Assembly (NCBI GenBank): GCA_024398125.1
Contig: JAKSJO010000015.1
Span: forward strand, 1 to 64,000
Reading direction: 5' to 3'
Source of the DNA: Bacteroidales bacterium
Lineage (GTDB): Bacteria; Bacteroidota; Bacteroidia; Bacteroidales; UBA932
Length of the DNA stretch: 64,000 nucleotides
Part shown: piece after piece, positions 34,401-42,923 of the stretch
Layout of the letters: each line of letters begins with the position of its first letter
Position numbering within the stretch: the stretch's first letter is position 1
Translations under genes and position numbers: made by a program
Notes under the pieces: model-generated
Told to the model about the DNA's origin: nothing
What the model saw: only the letters and a program-made list of their open reading frames with translations
The model's database searches: none

Positions 34401-35114
34401 ATCTCCGGCGTGGGATCCACATTCTACTTCGATGTGCCGCTGATCAATGTTGAAGGTTCTTCAACGGCAGTCGAAAGGGAACGCAACATAGAATACGATA
34501 GCCGTCATGACATCCTCCTGGTTGTGGATGACCAGAAAGATATCAGGGATTACGTGACATCCGTCTATAAGGACCAGTTCAGAAAGATTCTCACCGCACC
34601 CGATGGTCTCCAGGCTCTTCAGGTCATAACGGAAAAGCATCCGGATCTCATCATCAGCGATCTTATCATGCCGAACATGGATGGATTCGAACTTTGCAAG
34701 CAGGTCAAGTCGACGACGGAGATCAGCCATATCCCATTTGTACTGTTCTCGACCAAGGAAGATGCCTTGAGCCAGCATATCAGCTACAAGCTCGGTCCGG
34801 ATGACTGTATTGCCAAGCCTTTCGATGTGAAGCTGCTTACAGATATCATCAGGTTCCAGCTGAGGAGCCGCAGACGTTTCAAGGATTCGCTGAAATCCAA
34901 GGAGATTTCAAGGATATCAAAGGATATGCTCATCAGTAAGGCTGACGAGGACTTCATCTCACGGCTCGATGCTTTCATCGTACGTGAAGATGCGACCTTG
35001 GAAAGCTGCGCCCGCCACATGGGAATGTTTGCGAAGGATTTCGAATCCAAGCTTGAGGCTCTTACAGGCATGAGTGTGAATGACTACATCCAGATGGTCA
35101 TTTTGAATGATTGA
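31416..35114 (+). CDS. Hybrid two-component system sensor, active kinase with truncated AraC domain
   Basis: 1232 residues, starting 3 bases after the previous stop. Signal peptide, then a periplasmic propeller clearly paralogous to the previous protein (RLWVGTNNGFSIINN against HLWVGTDDGFNIINN). TM helix at about 744-767. Intact H-box with His801 in LAHDLRSPLS, N-box Asn919 (NLMTNAIKFSEEG), G1 DEGCGFDG and G2 GYGLGLAYV. The receiver has VVDDQKD, Asp1082 in SDLIMPNMDG and KPFDV. After it only the first half of the AraC domain remains (ATLESCARHMGMFAKDFE and EALTGMSVNDYIQM); the stop comes where the second HTH should start. It therefore looks like a kinase unable to bind DNA in the normal way. 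Confidence 0.85.
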   Translation: MRRIGVFIIELLFLLVPLASSASELAFRRFLPDQEVRCMVLDDHSRLWVGTNNGFSIINNSIVRDFVISDLTAGQLSDLAVSQIVPSGKQALVATASSLFLFDIETQGLDEILFDGRKISVDASAFFSDKAYLYSIADQALYAYSYDSTTLEICYQFDRHDRYQFHSISAGIYNYLLLADNNRGLFKYDVYKGTIQHLDDLPDNIIASAVAINSDKSYLWVPGPFGINCYKINGEDLSLISTVSRESGVLSTNETQDIVALSDYAFVVAQGYGMTRVNTKGEVLQRVNGSFTSNLVSIAAQRFSQSFIGGTSYNGLIVAKDHIIKELSSTAISNSTLTSSTVTSYLDTHDGLVWLGTAGNGINCYDQNTHEVMKYPLPSLGTISSMVSYGDGYILCVVNHRDIVLFSKKSGKVEPISVPALEMILSDIDTESQMMVADAGNGSIFVLNVNGANYRFTPGVNSIESFVLGTREHPDPVAGIEVGNHSTFIHSQNAVYELDNVSLMVRRLYHDDERTVHDISCMEGECVIAALSDALIRIDTGTRKVEDITEILSNEKALGISFDANGTLWTITENSFLMSVDLASGKRRYFPEAGYAQYSGFFSYATKENNLFFSRSSGVLAINVDELSEQNKSEVSPRIALERIKLNGEVFQVPLGNTRIELPAKNNFFEFDVLVISDDPLSEVPINLVLYKKDKAIGYQYGSLTNYLISRFEPGTYQIKVSMLTSFGWTDEETILEVHVHNPWFLTWWAALLALILLSSGFMAEYVIMKERRKRSLEKTASQIEHQKNEEKISLMANLAHDLRSPLSLVQNMINSVIDDRNDDVFVSKTLGGTVPQITRMTDMINMILSIQKMDTTSEEVRYEVINLNKWISDRLEYEYKPKCLAKGLKLEFIPEKYLSEIHMDISKIYACFQNLMTNAIKFSEEGTITVSTQIVNNYIRISVADEGCGFDGPAEDLFRKFYRQNTAVSGYGLGLAYVKTLVEKLGGVVSAYHNISGVGSTFYFDVPLINVEGSSTAVERERNIEYDSRHDILLVVDDQKDIRDYVTSVYKDQFRKILTAPDGLQALQVITEKHPDLIISDLIMPNMDGFELCKQVKSTTEISHIPFVLFSTKEDALSQHISYKLGPDDCIAKPFDVKLLTDIIRFQLRSRRRFKDSLKSKEISRISKDMLISKADEDFISRLDAFIVREDATLESCARHMGMFAKDFESKLEALTGMSVNDYIQMVILND

Positions 35115-35124
35115 CGGAAAGAAG

Positions 35125-35132
35125 TATATTTG
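35125..35132 (+). promoter_or_regulatory. -7 element of trkA
   Basis: TATATTTG, 20 bases before the trkA ATG and 10 bases after the sensor stop codon; no terminator lies between. Confidence 0.6.
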
Positions 35133-35152
35133 CACTTTACGTCAATCAGTAT

Positions 35153-36547
35153 ATGAGGATAGTCATAGAGGGAGCAGGCGAGATCGGATCACATCTCGCC
35201 AAGATGCTCAGCCGTGAGGATAACGAGATAACGGTCATCGACACCGACTCCCAGAGGCTTGCACGCCTTACTGGAGGAGCCGATGTTGCAGTTGTCCAGG
35301 GGCATCCTTCATCCATCAAGACACTGAAGGCTGCCGGAGTTCCGACAGCCGACCTGTTCATCGCGGTCAATCCTTTCGTTCCACAGGACGTCAATATCGT
35401 CAGTGCAATCCTTGCATACAAGCTGGGTGCTAAGAAGGTGTCTGCCCGTGTGGATGACGAGGAATTCCTCGAGCCGGACAACAAGCTCATGTTCAAGGAA
35501 CTTGGTCTGGACCTCATGTTCTTCCCAGAACGAATTGCCGCCGAGGAAATCGCTGATCAGCTCAAGTACACGGCTTCTTCGGAGTCAATGAACTTCGCCA
35601 ATGGCAAGCTGGGTATAGCTGTTTTCAAGATCGAAGATGATTCTCCGCTTCTGGACATGACGGTCAAGGAGTTTGCCGAGACTGCCGGAGAGAATGAGCT
35701 CTTCCGCATCATTGCGATCACACGAAACGACGAGACCATCATCCCTAAGTACAATACCCGATTCAAATACTGCGACATGGTGTTTACGATTTCGCGTCGC
35801 GAAGGATCGGAGATGCTCATGCGCCGTCTTGGCAAGAACAACATAACCGTACGCCGACTCATGATAGTCGGAGGCTCGATGATGGCAGAACAGGTTGCCA
35901 AGTCGCTTTCGGGCAGCAATATTTCGATAAAGATCATCGAAAACGACAGAGCCAGATGTCTGGAGCTTCGTGAGCGTCTGGATGACAATGTCGCGATTGT
36001 CTGCGGTGATGGACGCAATACAGACCTGCTCGTAGAGGAACTCATTACCGAGTATGACGCATTCGCGGCTCTGACCGGCAGTGACGAGACCAATGTGCTG
36101 GCATGTGCAGCTGCAAAGCGCTTCGGTGTAGACCAGACCATTGCCGACGTTGAGCATAAGGAGTACATCCACCTTGCCGAGGAGATAGGTGTTGATACGG
36201 TAATCAACAAGAAGCTTCTTACCGCGGGCAAGATCTTCAAGTTCACGCTGAGCGGCAAGGCTCGTTCCATAAGATACATGAGCGGCACGAACGCGGAGAT
36301 TCTCGAATACATAGTTGCCCCAGGAAGTGCAATCACCAAGGGAAGGCTCATGGATATAGGTTTCCCGAGCGGAGCCGTCATCGGTGGCGTGATCCGCGGC
36401 AGCGACGCATTCATCGCGGTAGGATCGACCCGTATAGAGAAATACGACAGGGTAGTTGTCTTCGCAATGCCGGAGACAGCACGCGAAGTCGACAGATTCT
36501 TCAAGAAAGATAATGGCGAGTTACCTTCAGATAGAGAACATATCTAA
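35153..36547 (+). CDS. trkA: Trk potassium uptake regulatory subunit TrkA
   Basis: 464 residues. Two tandem RCK units. The first starts with MRIVIEGAGEIGSHLAKML (Rossmann GxGxxG at 7-12) and has the acidic strand end VIDTDSQRL; the second starts with LMIVGGSMMAEQVAKSL and KIIENDRARC. Each is followed by a TrkA_C-type domain (ELFRIIAITRND; GAVIGGVIRGSDAFIAVGSTR). TrkA is the cytoplasmic NAD(H)/ATP-responsive gate of the Trk K+ channel. The membrane partner trkH, often adjacent in Bacteroidetes, is not in this window. Start set at ATG 35153, after the promoter. The 3' end overlaps the ABC-F gene by 35 bases. Confidence 0.9.
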   Translation: MRIVIEGAGEIGSHLAKMLSREDNEITVIDTDSQRLARLTGGADVAVVQGHPSSIKTLKAAGVPTADLFIAVNPFVPQDVNIVSAILAYKLGAKKVSARVDDEEFLEPDNKLMFKELGLDLMFFPERIAAEEIADQLKYTASSESMNFANGKLGIAVFKIEDDSPLLDMTVKEFAETAGENELFRIIAITRNDETIIPKYNTRFKYCDMVFTISRREGSEMLMRRLGKNNITVRRLMIVGGSMMAEQVAKSLSGSNISIKIIENDRARCLELRERLDDNVAIVCGDGRNTDLLVEELITEYDAFAALTGSDETNVLACAAAKRFGVDQTIADVEHKEYIHLAEEIGVDTVINKKLLTAGKIFKFTLSGKARSIRYMSGTNAEILEYIVAPGSAITKGRLMDIGFPSGAVIGGVIRGSDAFIAVGSTRIEKYDRVVVFAMPETAREVDRFFKKDNGELPSDREHI

Positions 36548-38306
36548 GTCCTACGGACCGAAGATACTGTTCGAAAACATAGGATTCAACATCAACGAGG
36601 GCGACAAGATCGCCCTTATTGCGCCCAACGGCACCGGCAAGACAACGCTCATGCGTATCTTGGCCGGCAAGGACAAGTCCGATTCAGGTGGACGCATAAC
36701 ATTCCTCAAACAGATCCGTATCGCGTTCCTTGAGCAGGAATACGATTATGACCCTGACAGCACCATCTTCAACCAGATCATGTCTTCCAGCACCGAGTAT
36801 ACTGCAGGGTTGGATGATGACGGCCTGTTCGAATATGAATTGCGTGTCCAGCGTATCCTGACCGACTTCGACATGAACCGTGACCAGAAGATGTCCGAAC
36901 TCTCGGGTGGCGAGGTCAAGCGTGTCGCGCTTACCCGTATGCTGGCGACGGAGGCAGACTTCCTTATCATGGACGAGCCTACCAATCATCTGGACATCGA
37001 CGCGATTGAATACCTTGAATCAGCCCTGAAGCGTTCACGCTGTACGCTTTTCATGGTGACGCATGACCGCTACTTCCTGGACCGCGTCTGCAACACTGTC
37101 ATGGAGATGGATCATGGCGCGATATACGTCTACAAGGGAGACTACGCCAACTATCTCGAGAAGAGACAGGAGAGAATCGACAACTACAACGCCGAGACTG
37201 ACAAGGTCCGCAACATACTCCGTCGCGAGCTGGAATGGATACATGCCACTCCTTGCGCCCGTTCGGGCAAGGCCAAGTACCGAATCAATGCCTTCCATGA
37301 TCTCAAGGACAGAGCCGAACAGGTCTACAGCAGCAAGCAGATCAGCATTGCACCAGATCTTGGTGTCGCATCCAGACTCGGTACCAAAATCATCAACTGC
37401 AAGGATGTCTGCTTCAGTTATGACGGAAAGTGCTATCTCGACCATTTCACATATAACTTCCAAAGATATGAGAAGGTCGGAATAGTTGGCCGCAACGGAG
37501 TGGGCAAGAGTACCTTCATCAATCTCCTTATGGGAGCGGATACCGGCACCGGCATACTCAGCGGAGTCATCGACAGGGGAGAGTCCCTCAAGATAGGCTA
37601 CTATAACCAGAAGGGAATCACTTTCGATGAGGACCAGACTGTGCTTGAGACAGTCAATGACACCCGTCTCCTGAACCAGTTCCTCTTCCCTCATGACATG
37701 CTTAACAACAAGATTGCACGTCTGTCCGGAGGAGAGAAACGCAGGCTCTATCTTCTTACCATCCTCATGCAGCAGCCGAACCTGCTGATACTTGACGAGC
37801 CTACCAATGACCTTGATATCGTGACCCTGAACATCCTTGAGGAATATCTTCTGGGTTATCAGGGATCGCTTATCATCGTATCCCATGACCGTCATTTCCT
37901 GGACCGCCTGGTGGATCATCTCTTCGTGTTCTGCGGAGAAGGCATAGTCAAGGATTTCATCGGAGGCTACTCTGAATACCGTTCGTTCATCAAAGACTAC
38001 GAGGCGCAGCAGAAGAAGGATGCCAGAGAAGCAGAGGTACGCGAGAAAGCAGCTGCCGCAAAGGTTGCCCCTGTGGTTCAGGCTCCGGCAAAGAAGCGCA
38101 AGCTCAGCTGGAAGGAACAGCGGGAATTGGAGACCCTCGAGTCCGTCATGGCCTCACTGGGAGCGGAGAAAGAAGAACTGGAAGCAAAGATGGCTGCAGG
38201 CGACATGGATTATGCCGAGGTCCAGAAGGTGACAGACCGCTATGCGGAGGTAAAGGATCTTCTGGACGAGAAGGAACTTCGTTGGCTGGAGCTTTCCGTA
38301 GACTGA
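36513..38306 (+). CDS. ABC-F family ATPase (Uup-like)
   Basis: 597 residues. Two complete ATPase domains in one chain with no TM helices: Walker A APNGTGKTT and GRNGVGKST, signatures LSGGEVKRVAL and LSGGEKRRLYL, Walker B DEPTNHLD and DEPTNDLD. The linker between them (YASNYLEKRQER... ELEWIHATPCARSGKAK) and a C-terminal coiled coil (about 510-597, KKRKLSWKEQRELETLES) are typical of Uup/EttA-type factors. These bind the ribosomal E site or branched DNA; a coiled-coil C terminus favours Uup. The ATG at 36513 lies within trkA; the upstream in-frame part is trkA sequence read in another frame. Confidence 0.9.
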   Translation: MASYLQIENISKSYGPKILFENIGFNINEGDKIALIAPNGTGKTTLMRILAGKDKSDSGGRITFLKQIRIAFLEQEYDYDPDSTIFNQIMSSSTEYTAGLDDDGLFEYELRVQRILTDFDMNRDQKMSELSGGEVKRVALTRMLATEADFLIMDEPTNHLDIDAIEYLESALKRSRCTLFMVTHDRYFLDRVCNTVMEMDHGAIYVYKGDYANYLEKRQERIDNYNAETDKVRNILRRELEWIHATPCARSGKAKYRINAFHDLKDRAEQVYSSKQISIAPDLGVASRLGTKIINCKDVCFSYDGKCYLDHFTYNFQRYEKVGIVGRNGVGKSTFINLLMGADTGTGILSGVIDRGESLKIGYYNQKGITFDEDQTVLETVNDTRLLNQFLFPHDMLNNKIARLSGGEKRRLYLLTILMQQPNLLILDEPTNDLDIVTLNILEEYLLGYQGSLIIVSHDRHFLDRLVDHLFVFCGEGIVKDFIGGYSEYRSFIKDYEAQQKKDAREAEVREKAAAAKVAPVVQAPAKKRKLSWKEQRELETLESVMASLGAEKEELEAKMAAGDMDYAEVQKVTDRYAEVKDLLDEKELRWLELSVD

Positions 38307-38384
38307 CATTATGGCAGAGCTTCGCTATTGGCAGACAATTTGAGTCTATGGATTGAAGCAAATCAGAAAAAAAGAAAACATCAT

Positions 38385-38951
38385 ATGGCAGAGAAAGAAG
38401 AAAAGAAGCAGGCACAGGCAGAAGAGAAGCTGGTGAATGCAAAAGAGAGCAAGAAGGAAGCGAAGAAGAGTGATGAGCTTCAGGCAAAAATCGGCGAACT
38501 CGAGTCAAAGATCGAGGAATCCGAGAAGAAACTGTCGGAAGCTAAGGATGACTATATCCGTCTCATGGCGGAGTTTGAGACCTTCCGCCGCAGAAGTGCC
38601 GAGGACAGATTCAATCTTGTCGCAAACGCTTCTGCAGAGACTATCAAGGGTCTTCTTCCCGTTCTTGACGATTGTGAGAGGGCTCTTGCAATCCTTGCCA
38701 ACGGTGCAGACGAAGCTGCAAAGGAGGGCACGAACCTTATCTATAATAAGTTGATGGAGTATCTCAAGACCAAGGGACTGACCGTGATCGAAGCCAAGGA
38801 CTGCAAGTTCGACGTCGATTTCCATGAGGCAGTTGCCCAGTTCCCTGTTCCTGAGGAGGACCGAAAGGGCATCGTCATTGACGTTGTGCAGACAGGATAC
38901 CTTCTCAATGGAAAGGTCCTCAGATACGCAAAGGTTGTAGTTGGAGCATAA
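38385..38951 (+). CDS. grpE: Nucleotide exchange factor GrpE
   Basis: 188 residues from ATG 38385. A charged Lys/Glu-rich helix (1-75) leads into the GrpE core: DDYIRLMAEFETFRRRSAED, LLPVLDDCERAL, EYLKTKGLTVIEAK, DVDFHEAVAQFPVP and VIDVVQTGYLLNGKVLRYAKVVVG. It exchanges ADP for ATP on DnaK. It lies one base before dnaJ; dnaK itself is elsewhere. I saw no CIRCE element upstream. Confidence 0.95.
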   Translation: MAEKEEKKQAQAEEKLVNAKESKKEAKKSDELQAKIGELESKIEESEKKLSEAKDDYIRLMAEFETFRRRSAEDRFNLVANASAETIKGLLPVLDDCERALAILANGADEAAKEGTNLIYNKLMEYLKTKGLTVIEAKDCKFDVDFHEAVAQFPVPEEDRKGIVIDVVQTGYLLNGKVLRYAKVVVGA

Positions 38952-38952
38952 T

Positions 38953-40128
38953 ATGGCAGACAAGAGAGATTACTACGAGGTCCTTGGCCTTGCCAAGGGC
39001 GCGTCAGAAAGCGATATCAAGAGCGCCTACAGAAAGGCTGCCATCAAGTGGCATCCTGACAAGTGGGTCAATGGTACCGACGCAGAAAAGAAGAACGCGG
39101 AAGAAAAGTTCAAGGAAGCATCAGAGGCATATTCAGTCCTCAGTGATCCTGACAAGAAAGCACGTTACGACCAGTATGGCTTTGCTGGTGTGGATGGTGC
39201 AGCCGGCCCTGACTTCAGCCAGGGTTTCGGTAACCTGAACGATATCCTCAACAGCATCTTTGGAGGCGGTTTCGGAGGCTTCAGCGGTTTTGGAGGCTTC
39301 GACTTCGGTGGAGGCAGCAGCCAGAACCAGCAGCGTGTATATCGTGGCCGCGACATCCGTACCAGTGTGACCCTTACCCTTGAAGAGATTGCAAACGGTG
39401 TCGAGAAGGAGGTCAGCATAGAGCGCAGCCGTCCATGCCCGGACTGCAATGGCCAGGGAACCAAGAACAGCTCGGATGTCAAGACCTGTCCTCAGTGTCA
39501 GGGTCGTGGCCAGGTACAGCACGTTGTGAACTCTCTCTTCGGCCGTACCATGACATACAGCACCTGTCCTCAGTGCAATGGAGAAGGCAAGGTTATCAAC
39601 AATCCATGCCGCAGCTGCAGCGGAACCGGCCTTGTCCGCAAGCGCGAGACCGTAAAGGTCAAGATTCCTGCCGGTGTCGAGGCAGGCATGCAGCTGACCG
39701 TCCGCGGCGAAGGCCATGCTGCTCCGCACAATGGTGTAAACGGAGATCTTCTCGTTGTCATAAAGGAAGTCGACCATCCTCAGCTCAAGCGTGATGGCGA
39801 CAACCTCTTTTACTCCCAGATCATCTCTGTGATGGATGCCATGCTCGGCTGTGAGATTACCGTTCCATGTATCGACGGCTCGTACAAGGTCAAGGTTGAT
39901 GCCGGAACCCAGTCGGGGACTGTCCTCAAACTCAGAGGAAAGGGACTTCCATCCGTGAATGGATATGGCAAGGGTGACCTTTATGTGAAGATTCTCGTCT
40001 GGATACCTCGCAAGCTCTCCCGTGCCGAGAAAGAGAAGATGGAGTCAATGAGACAGTCCGAAAGCTTCAAGCCGGATCTTTCCCGTGACGACAAGGCTCT
40101 CTTCGACAAGGAGAAGAAGATTTTCTAG
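38953..40128 (+). CDS. dnaJ: Chaperone DnaJ
   Basis: 391 residues. J domain with HPD at 34-36, a Gly/Phe-rich linker (GGGFGGFSGFGGFDFGGG), four CxxCxGxG zinc-binding motifs (CPDCNGQG, CPQCQGRG, CPQCNGEG, CRSCSGTG) and the C-terminal substrate-binding domains (GDLLVVIKEVDHP, GKGDLYVKI). Co-chaperone of DnaK. Immediately follows grpE with no gap. Confidence 0.97.
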   Translation: MADKRDYYEVLGLAKGASESDIKSAYRKAAIKWHPDKWVNGTDAEKKNAEEKFKEASEAYSVLSDPDKKARYDQYGFAGVDGAAGPDFSQGFGNLNDILNSIFGGGFGGFSGFGGFDFGGGSSQNQQRVYRGRDIRTSVTLTLEEIANGVEKEVSIERSRPCPDCNGQGTKNSSDVKTCPQCQGRGQVQHVVNSLFGRTMTYSTCPQCNGEGKVINNPCRSCSGTGLVRKRETVKVKIPAGVEAGMQLTVRGEGHAAPHNGVNGDLLVVIKEVDHPQLKRDGDNLFYSQIISVMDAMLGCEITVPCIDGSYKVKVDAGTQSGTVLKLRGKGLPSVNGYGKGDLYVKILVWIPRKLSRAEKEKMESMRQSESFKPDLSRDDKALFDKEKKIF

Positions 40129-40141
40129 AAAAATATCGGCG

Positions 40142-41485
40142 CTAGCCGCTGAAATCCACATCAGTGAAGGCAATCGATGGGATGAGTCTGGTCGTACAAG
40201 GCCTGGCATCGTCTCCGATTGCCTTCAGATGTTTCCAGAGCTCGATGAGGTTGCCTGTTATAAGCATTTCGCGTACGGGATGGGTGATCTTGCCATCCTT
40301 GAATGCAAAGCCCTCCACTCCGAATGAATAATCACCGGTCGCGCTGTTCGAGTTGCCGCCGTTGAAGCGGGTGACGAGTATGCCGTTGCGACATTCCTTC
40401 ATGAGTGCGTCCCTGTCCATTCCTGCCTTTGGCCATGGCATGAGATGAGGACGGACAGCATCGTCGATGGTTGGTTCCATGCCGGTCTTCGCTGCCATGT
40501 AGCTGTTTGTAAAATAGGTTTTAACGACACCGTTCTCGATGATAGGCATGACCTTGGTTGCGACACCCTCGCTGTCGAACAGTCTGGTTCCTGTGAATCC
40601 TGTGCTGCGGCACTCGTCCATGACAGTCATTCCTTCGTGGAACATCTGTTTGCCAAGACTGTCCACCAGGAACGAGTTCTGCTGCTGGAGCGAATATGTG
40701 TTGAGTGCCTTCATGATGGGGGACAGTACCCTTGAAGAGCAGGCATTGTCGAGAACCATGTTGTATGAACCGCTGCGCCTTGGCTTCGGGTTGAACTGTG
40801 CCTTCGCAAGCTCTATCGCCTTGCTGCAGCAGACCTCCGGGTGCATCTCGCTTCTCTTTGGAGCCGCGTCCCACCAGAAAGCGCTGTAGCGGCGACCACT
40901 CTCGTCCGCCAGGGTCACTTCAACGCTGTATTCGAACGACGTTTCGATGTGGCGGCAGCGTGTACCGTTGCTGTCGAGGATGAGCGAGTCGAAGAGACAG
41001 TCGCAATACTCCGCTTCCTCCGACAGCATGCTGCCCTCGGGAAGAGTCTTGTACAGCGATGCGGACAGAGCCGTTTCCAGCCTCTTTCCTGCGGTCATCT
41101 CCTCGTAGACAGGGTCGTAGAGGTCCAGCTCCAGACCAGTGGTTGCTCCCTTCTCCACTCTGGACTGGTCAGGTAGCACGCGGCATGGGTCCGGCGCGAG
41201 CAAGTGGGTTGTCGCAACGGCTTTTTCGATGAATGATTCCATCGCCTCCGCCTCAAGCCTGTTTGTCGAGAACGTGCCGAAACGACCGTCAACGAACAGA
41301 CATAGGCTCATTGACCTGTCCAGACTATGGGTAACTTTGTCAACCTCGCCGTCAAGCGTGCCGATCTGGTCCATTGTACTGCGGTTCAGTGTGATCCTGA
41401 ACTTGTCTGCGCCCTTCTCCCGGGCTATTTTCATGGCAAGCTCGGTGAGCTGCAGTTCTTCCTGTGTGAATGTGTTCTCTGACAT
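40142..41485 (-). CDS. pmbA: TldE/PmbA-family metalloprotease subunit
   Basis: 447 residues. U62/PmbA fold: ADKFRITLNRSTMDQIGTLDGEV at the N terminus, FDSLILDSNGTRCRHIETSF in the middle and GNSNSATGDYSFGVEGFAFKDG near the end, the last being a PmbA/TldE hallmark. It has no HExxxH, as expected for the non-catalytic partner. With TldD it forms a heterodimeric protease that acts on unfolded peptides such as microcin or antitoxin substrates in E. coli. It is the last gene of a six-gene operon, one base after tldD. Confidence 0.9.
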   Translation of the reverse strand: MSENTFTQEELQLTELAMKIAREKGADKFRITLNRSTMDQIGTLDGEVDKVTHSLDRSMSLCLFVDGRFGTFSTNRLEAEAMESFIEKAVATTHLLAPDPCRVLPDQSRVEKGATTGLELDLYDPVYEEMTAGKRLETALSASLYKTLPEGSMLSEEAEYCDCLFDSLILDSNGTRCRHIETSFEYSVEVTLADESGRRYSAFWWDAAPKRSEMHPEVCCSKAIELAKAQFNPKPRRSGSYNMVLDNACSSRVLSPIMKALNTYSLQQQNSFLVDSLGKQMFHEGMTVMDECRSTGFTGTRLFDSEGVATKVMPIIENGVVKTYFTNSYMAAKTGMEPTIDDAVRPHLMPWPKAGMDRDALMKECRNGILVTRFNGGNSNSATGDYSFGVEGFAFKDGKITHPVREMLITGNLIELWKHLKAIGDDARPCTTRLIPSIAFTDVDFSG

Positions 41486-41486
41486 A

Positions 41487-42923
41487 TCATTCTCCTCCTA
41501 CTGTCAATTCCTTTACAAGAACGGTCGGCATGCCGCAGCTGACTGGAACGCTCTGCTCCTTGCCGCATGTCCATGTACCGTTGTGTATCTTCAGGTCGTT
41601 GCCGACCGCCACGATGTCCGCAAGAGCCTGCGGTCCGTTGCCTATGATGTTGATGTCCTTTACAGGCATGGTCAGGCGGCCGCCCTCGATAAGGAATCCG
41701 CTCTGGACGAAGAATGTGAAATCACCCTCTCCGATCTGGACCTGGCCGTTGGAAAACTCATCGACATAGATTCCCTTTTCTACGGATGCTATGATGCTCT
41801 CCGGATCGCAATAGCCATTTTCCATGTATGTCGCACGCATGCGTGGGATAGGCTGGTAACGGAAAGATTCACGTCTGCCGTTTCCTGTCGGTCTCACACC
41901 ATAGTGGTCGGCGCTGATGCGGTCATGGAGATATGAGGTCAGGACACCGTCAGTGACCATTGCTGTATACTGTCCTGGAACTCCTTCGTCATCATAGTTT
42001 ACAGCACCTCGGTTGCCACGGATTGTTCCATCGTCAACGATGGTTATCGAGCTGTCACATACCTTCTGGCCCATCTTCTCGGAGAATATCGACTGTCCCT
42101 TTCGGTTGAAGTCGGCCTCGAAGGCATGTCCCATCGCTTCGTGAAGCAGGATCCCTGATGCACCGGCACCCATTACGACACTCATCTTGCCACCCTTAGG
42201 TCTGCGGGCTTCGAAGCGTTCGTCTATGCCGTGCACTGCATCTGCCACGATATCGTTGAACAGATCGTCGTTCAGCATTTCGAAACCGCTGCGATAGCTG
42301 CGGGATACGGATTTTGTCTCGTTTCTCCCGTTGTGGCTGAAAATGACTGAAACGGAAATGCTGCCGATAGGACGGGTGTCATACTTGATCTCCTCGAGAG
42401 AGTTGTACATCAGAATGTCGCTGACCTGGCTGGACATCATTGCGATGACCTTGACGACTCTCTGGTCCTTTTCGCGTATGGATTTCTCTAACCTCTCGAG
42501 GAAAGGAACCTGGGCTGAGATGTCTGCCGTGCGCCAGTCCTGGACCATTGGATAACGGTCTGCGGCCGGATTCGGTCTGCCGAAGCGATGGCGGTTCGAT
42601 ATGTCCAGGGTCTTGGATGTGGTCCCGGAAGTGATTGCCGCAGCTGCGCGAGCCGCGCTGAGCATGGAAGCCTTGTCAGTGCTTTCCGAGTAGGCGTAGC
42701 CTGTCCTTTCACCTTTCAACACGCGTATTCCGACTCCATAGTCGACGTGGAATCCGCCAGATGCGACCTGGCCGTCACGCAGCAGCAGATTGCTGCAGGT
42801 TGTGCTTTCGAAAAATAGGTCACAGAAATCTCCGCCGGAGCGGAGACCTTCCATTGTCAGTTCGTCGAGAACCTTGTCGCTGACCTTGAACAGGTCGAGG
42901 TAATATCTCTTGTCGTTTATCAT
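41487..42923 (-). CDS. tldD: TldD-family metalloprotease
   Basis: 478 residues. Carries the catalytic zinc motif HEAMGH at 261-266 (HExxxH) within GAGASGILLHEAMGHAFEAD, plus the TldD blocks SGGDFCDLFFES, GIRVLKGERTGYAY and GRRESFRYQPIPRMRATYM. Together with PmbA/TldE it makes the TldD/E protease, where TldD carries the active site. Its ATG overlaps the previous gene's stop by 4 bases; it is followed by pmbA after one base. Confidence 0.93.
   Translation of the reverse strand: MINDKRYYLDLFKVSDKVLDELTMEGLRSGGDFCDLFFESTTCSNLLLRDGQVASGGFHVDYGVGIRVLKGERTGYAYSESTDKASMLSAARAAAAITSGTTSKTLDISNRHRFGRPNPAADRYPMVQDWRTADISAQVPFLERLEKSIREKDQRVVKVIAMMSSQVSDILMYNSLEEIKYDTRPIGSISVSVIFSHNGRNETKSVSRSYRSGFEMLNDDLFNDIVADAVHGIDERFEARRPKGGKMSVVMGAGASGILLHEAMGHAFEADFNRKGQSIFSEKMGQKVCDSSITIVDDGTIRGNRGAVNYDDEGVPGQYTAMVTDGVLTSYLHDRISADHYGVRPTGNGRRESFRYQPIPRMRATYMENGYCDPESIIASVEKGIYVDEFSNGQVQIGEGDFTFFVQSGFLIEGGRLTMPVKDINIIGNGPQALADIVAVGNDLKIHNGTWTCGKEQSVPVSCGMPTVLVKELTVGGE

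Noticed and set aside
26335-35152. Polysaccharide-utilisation locus around the hybrid sensors
   Set aside because: No susC, susD or glycoside hydrolase genes occur on either side.
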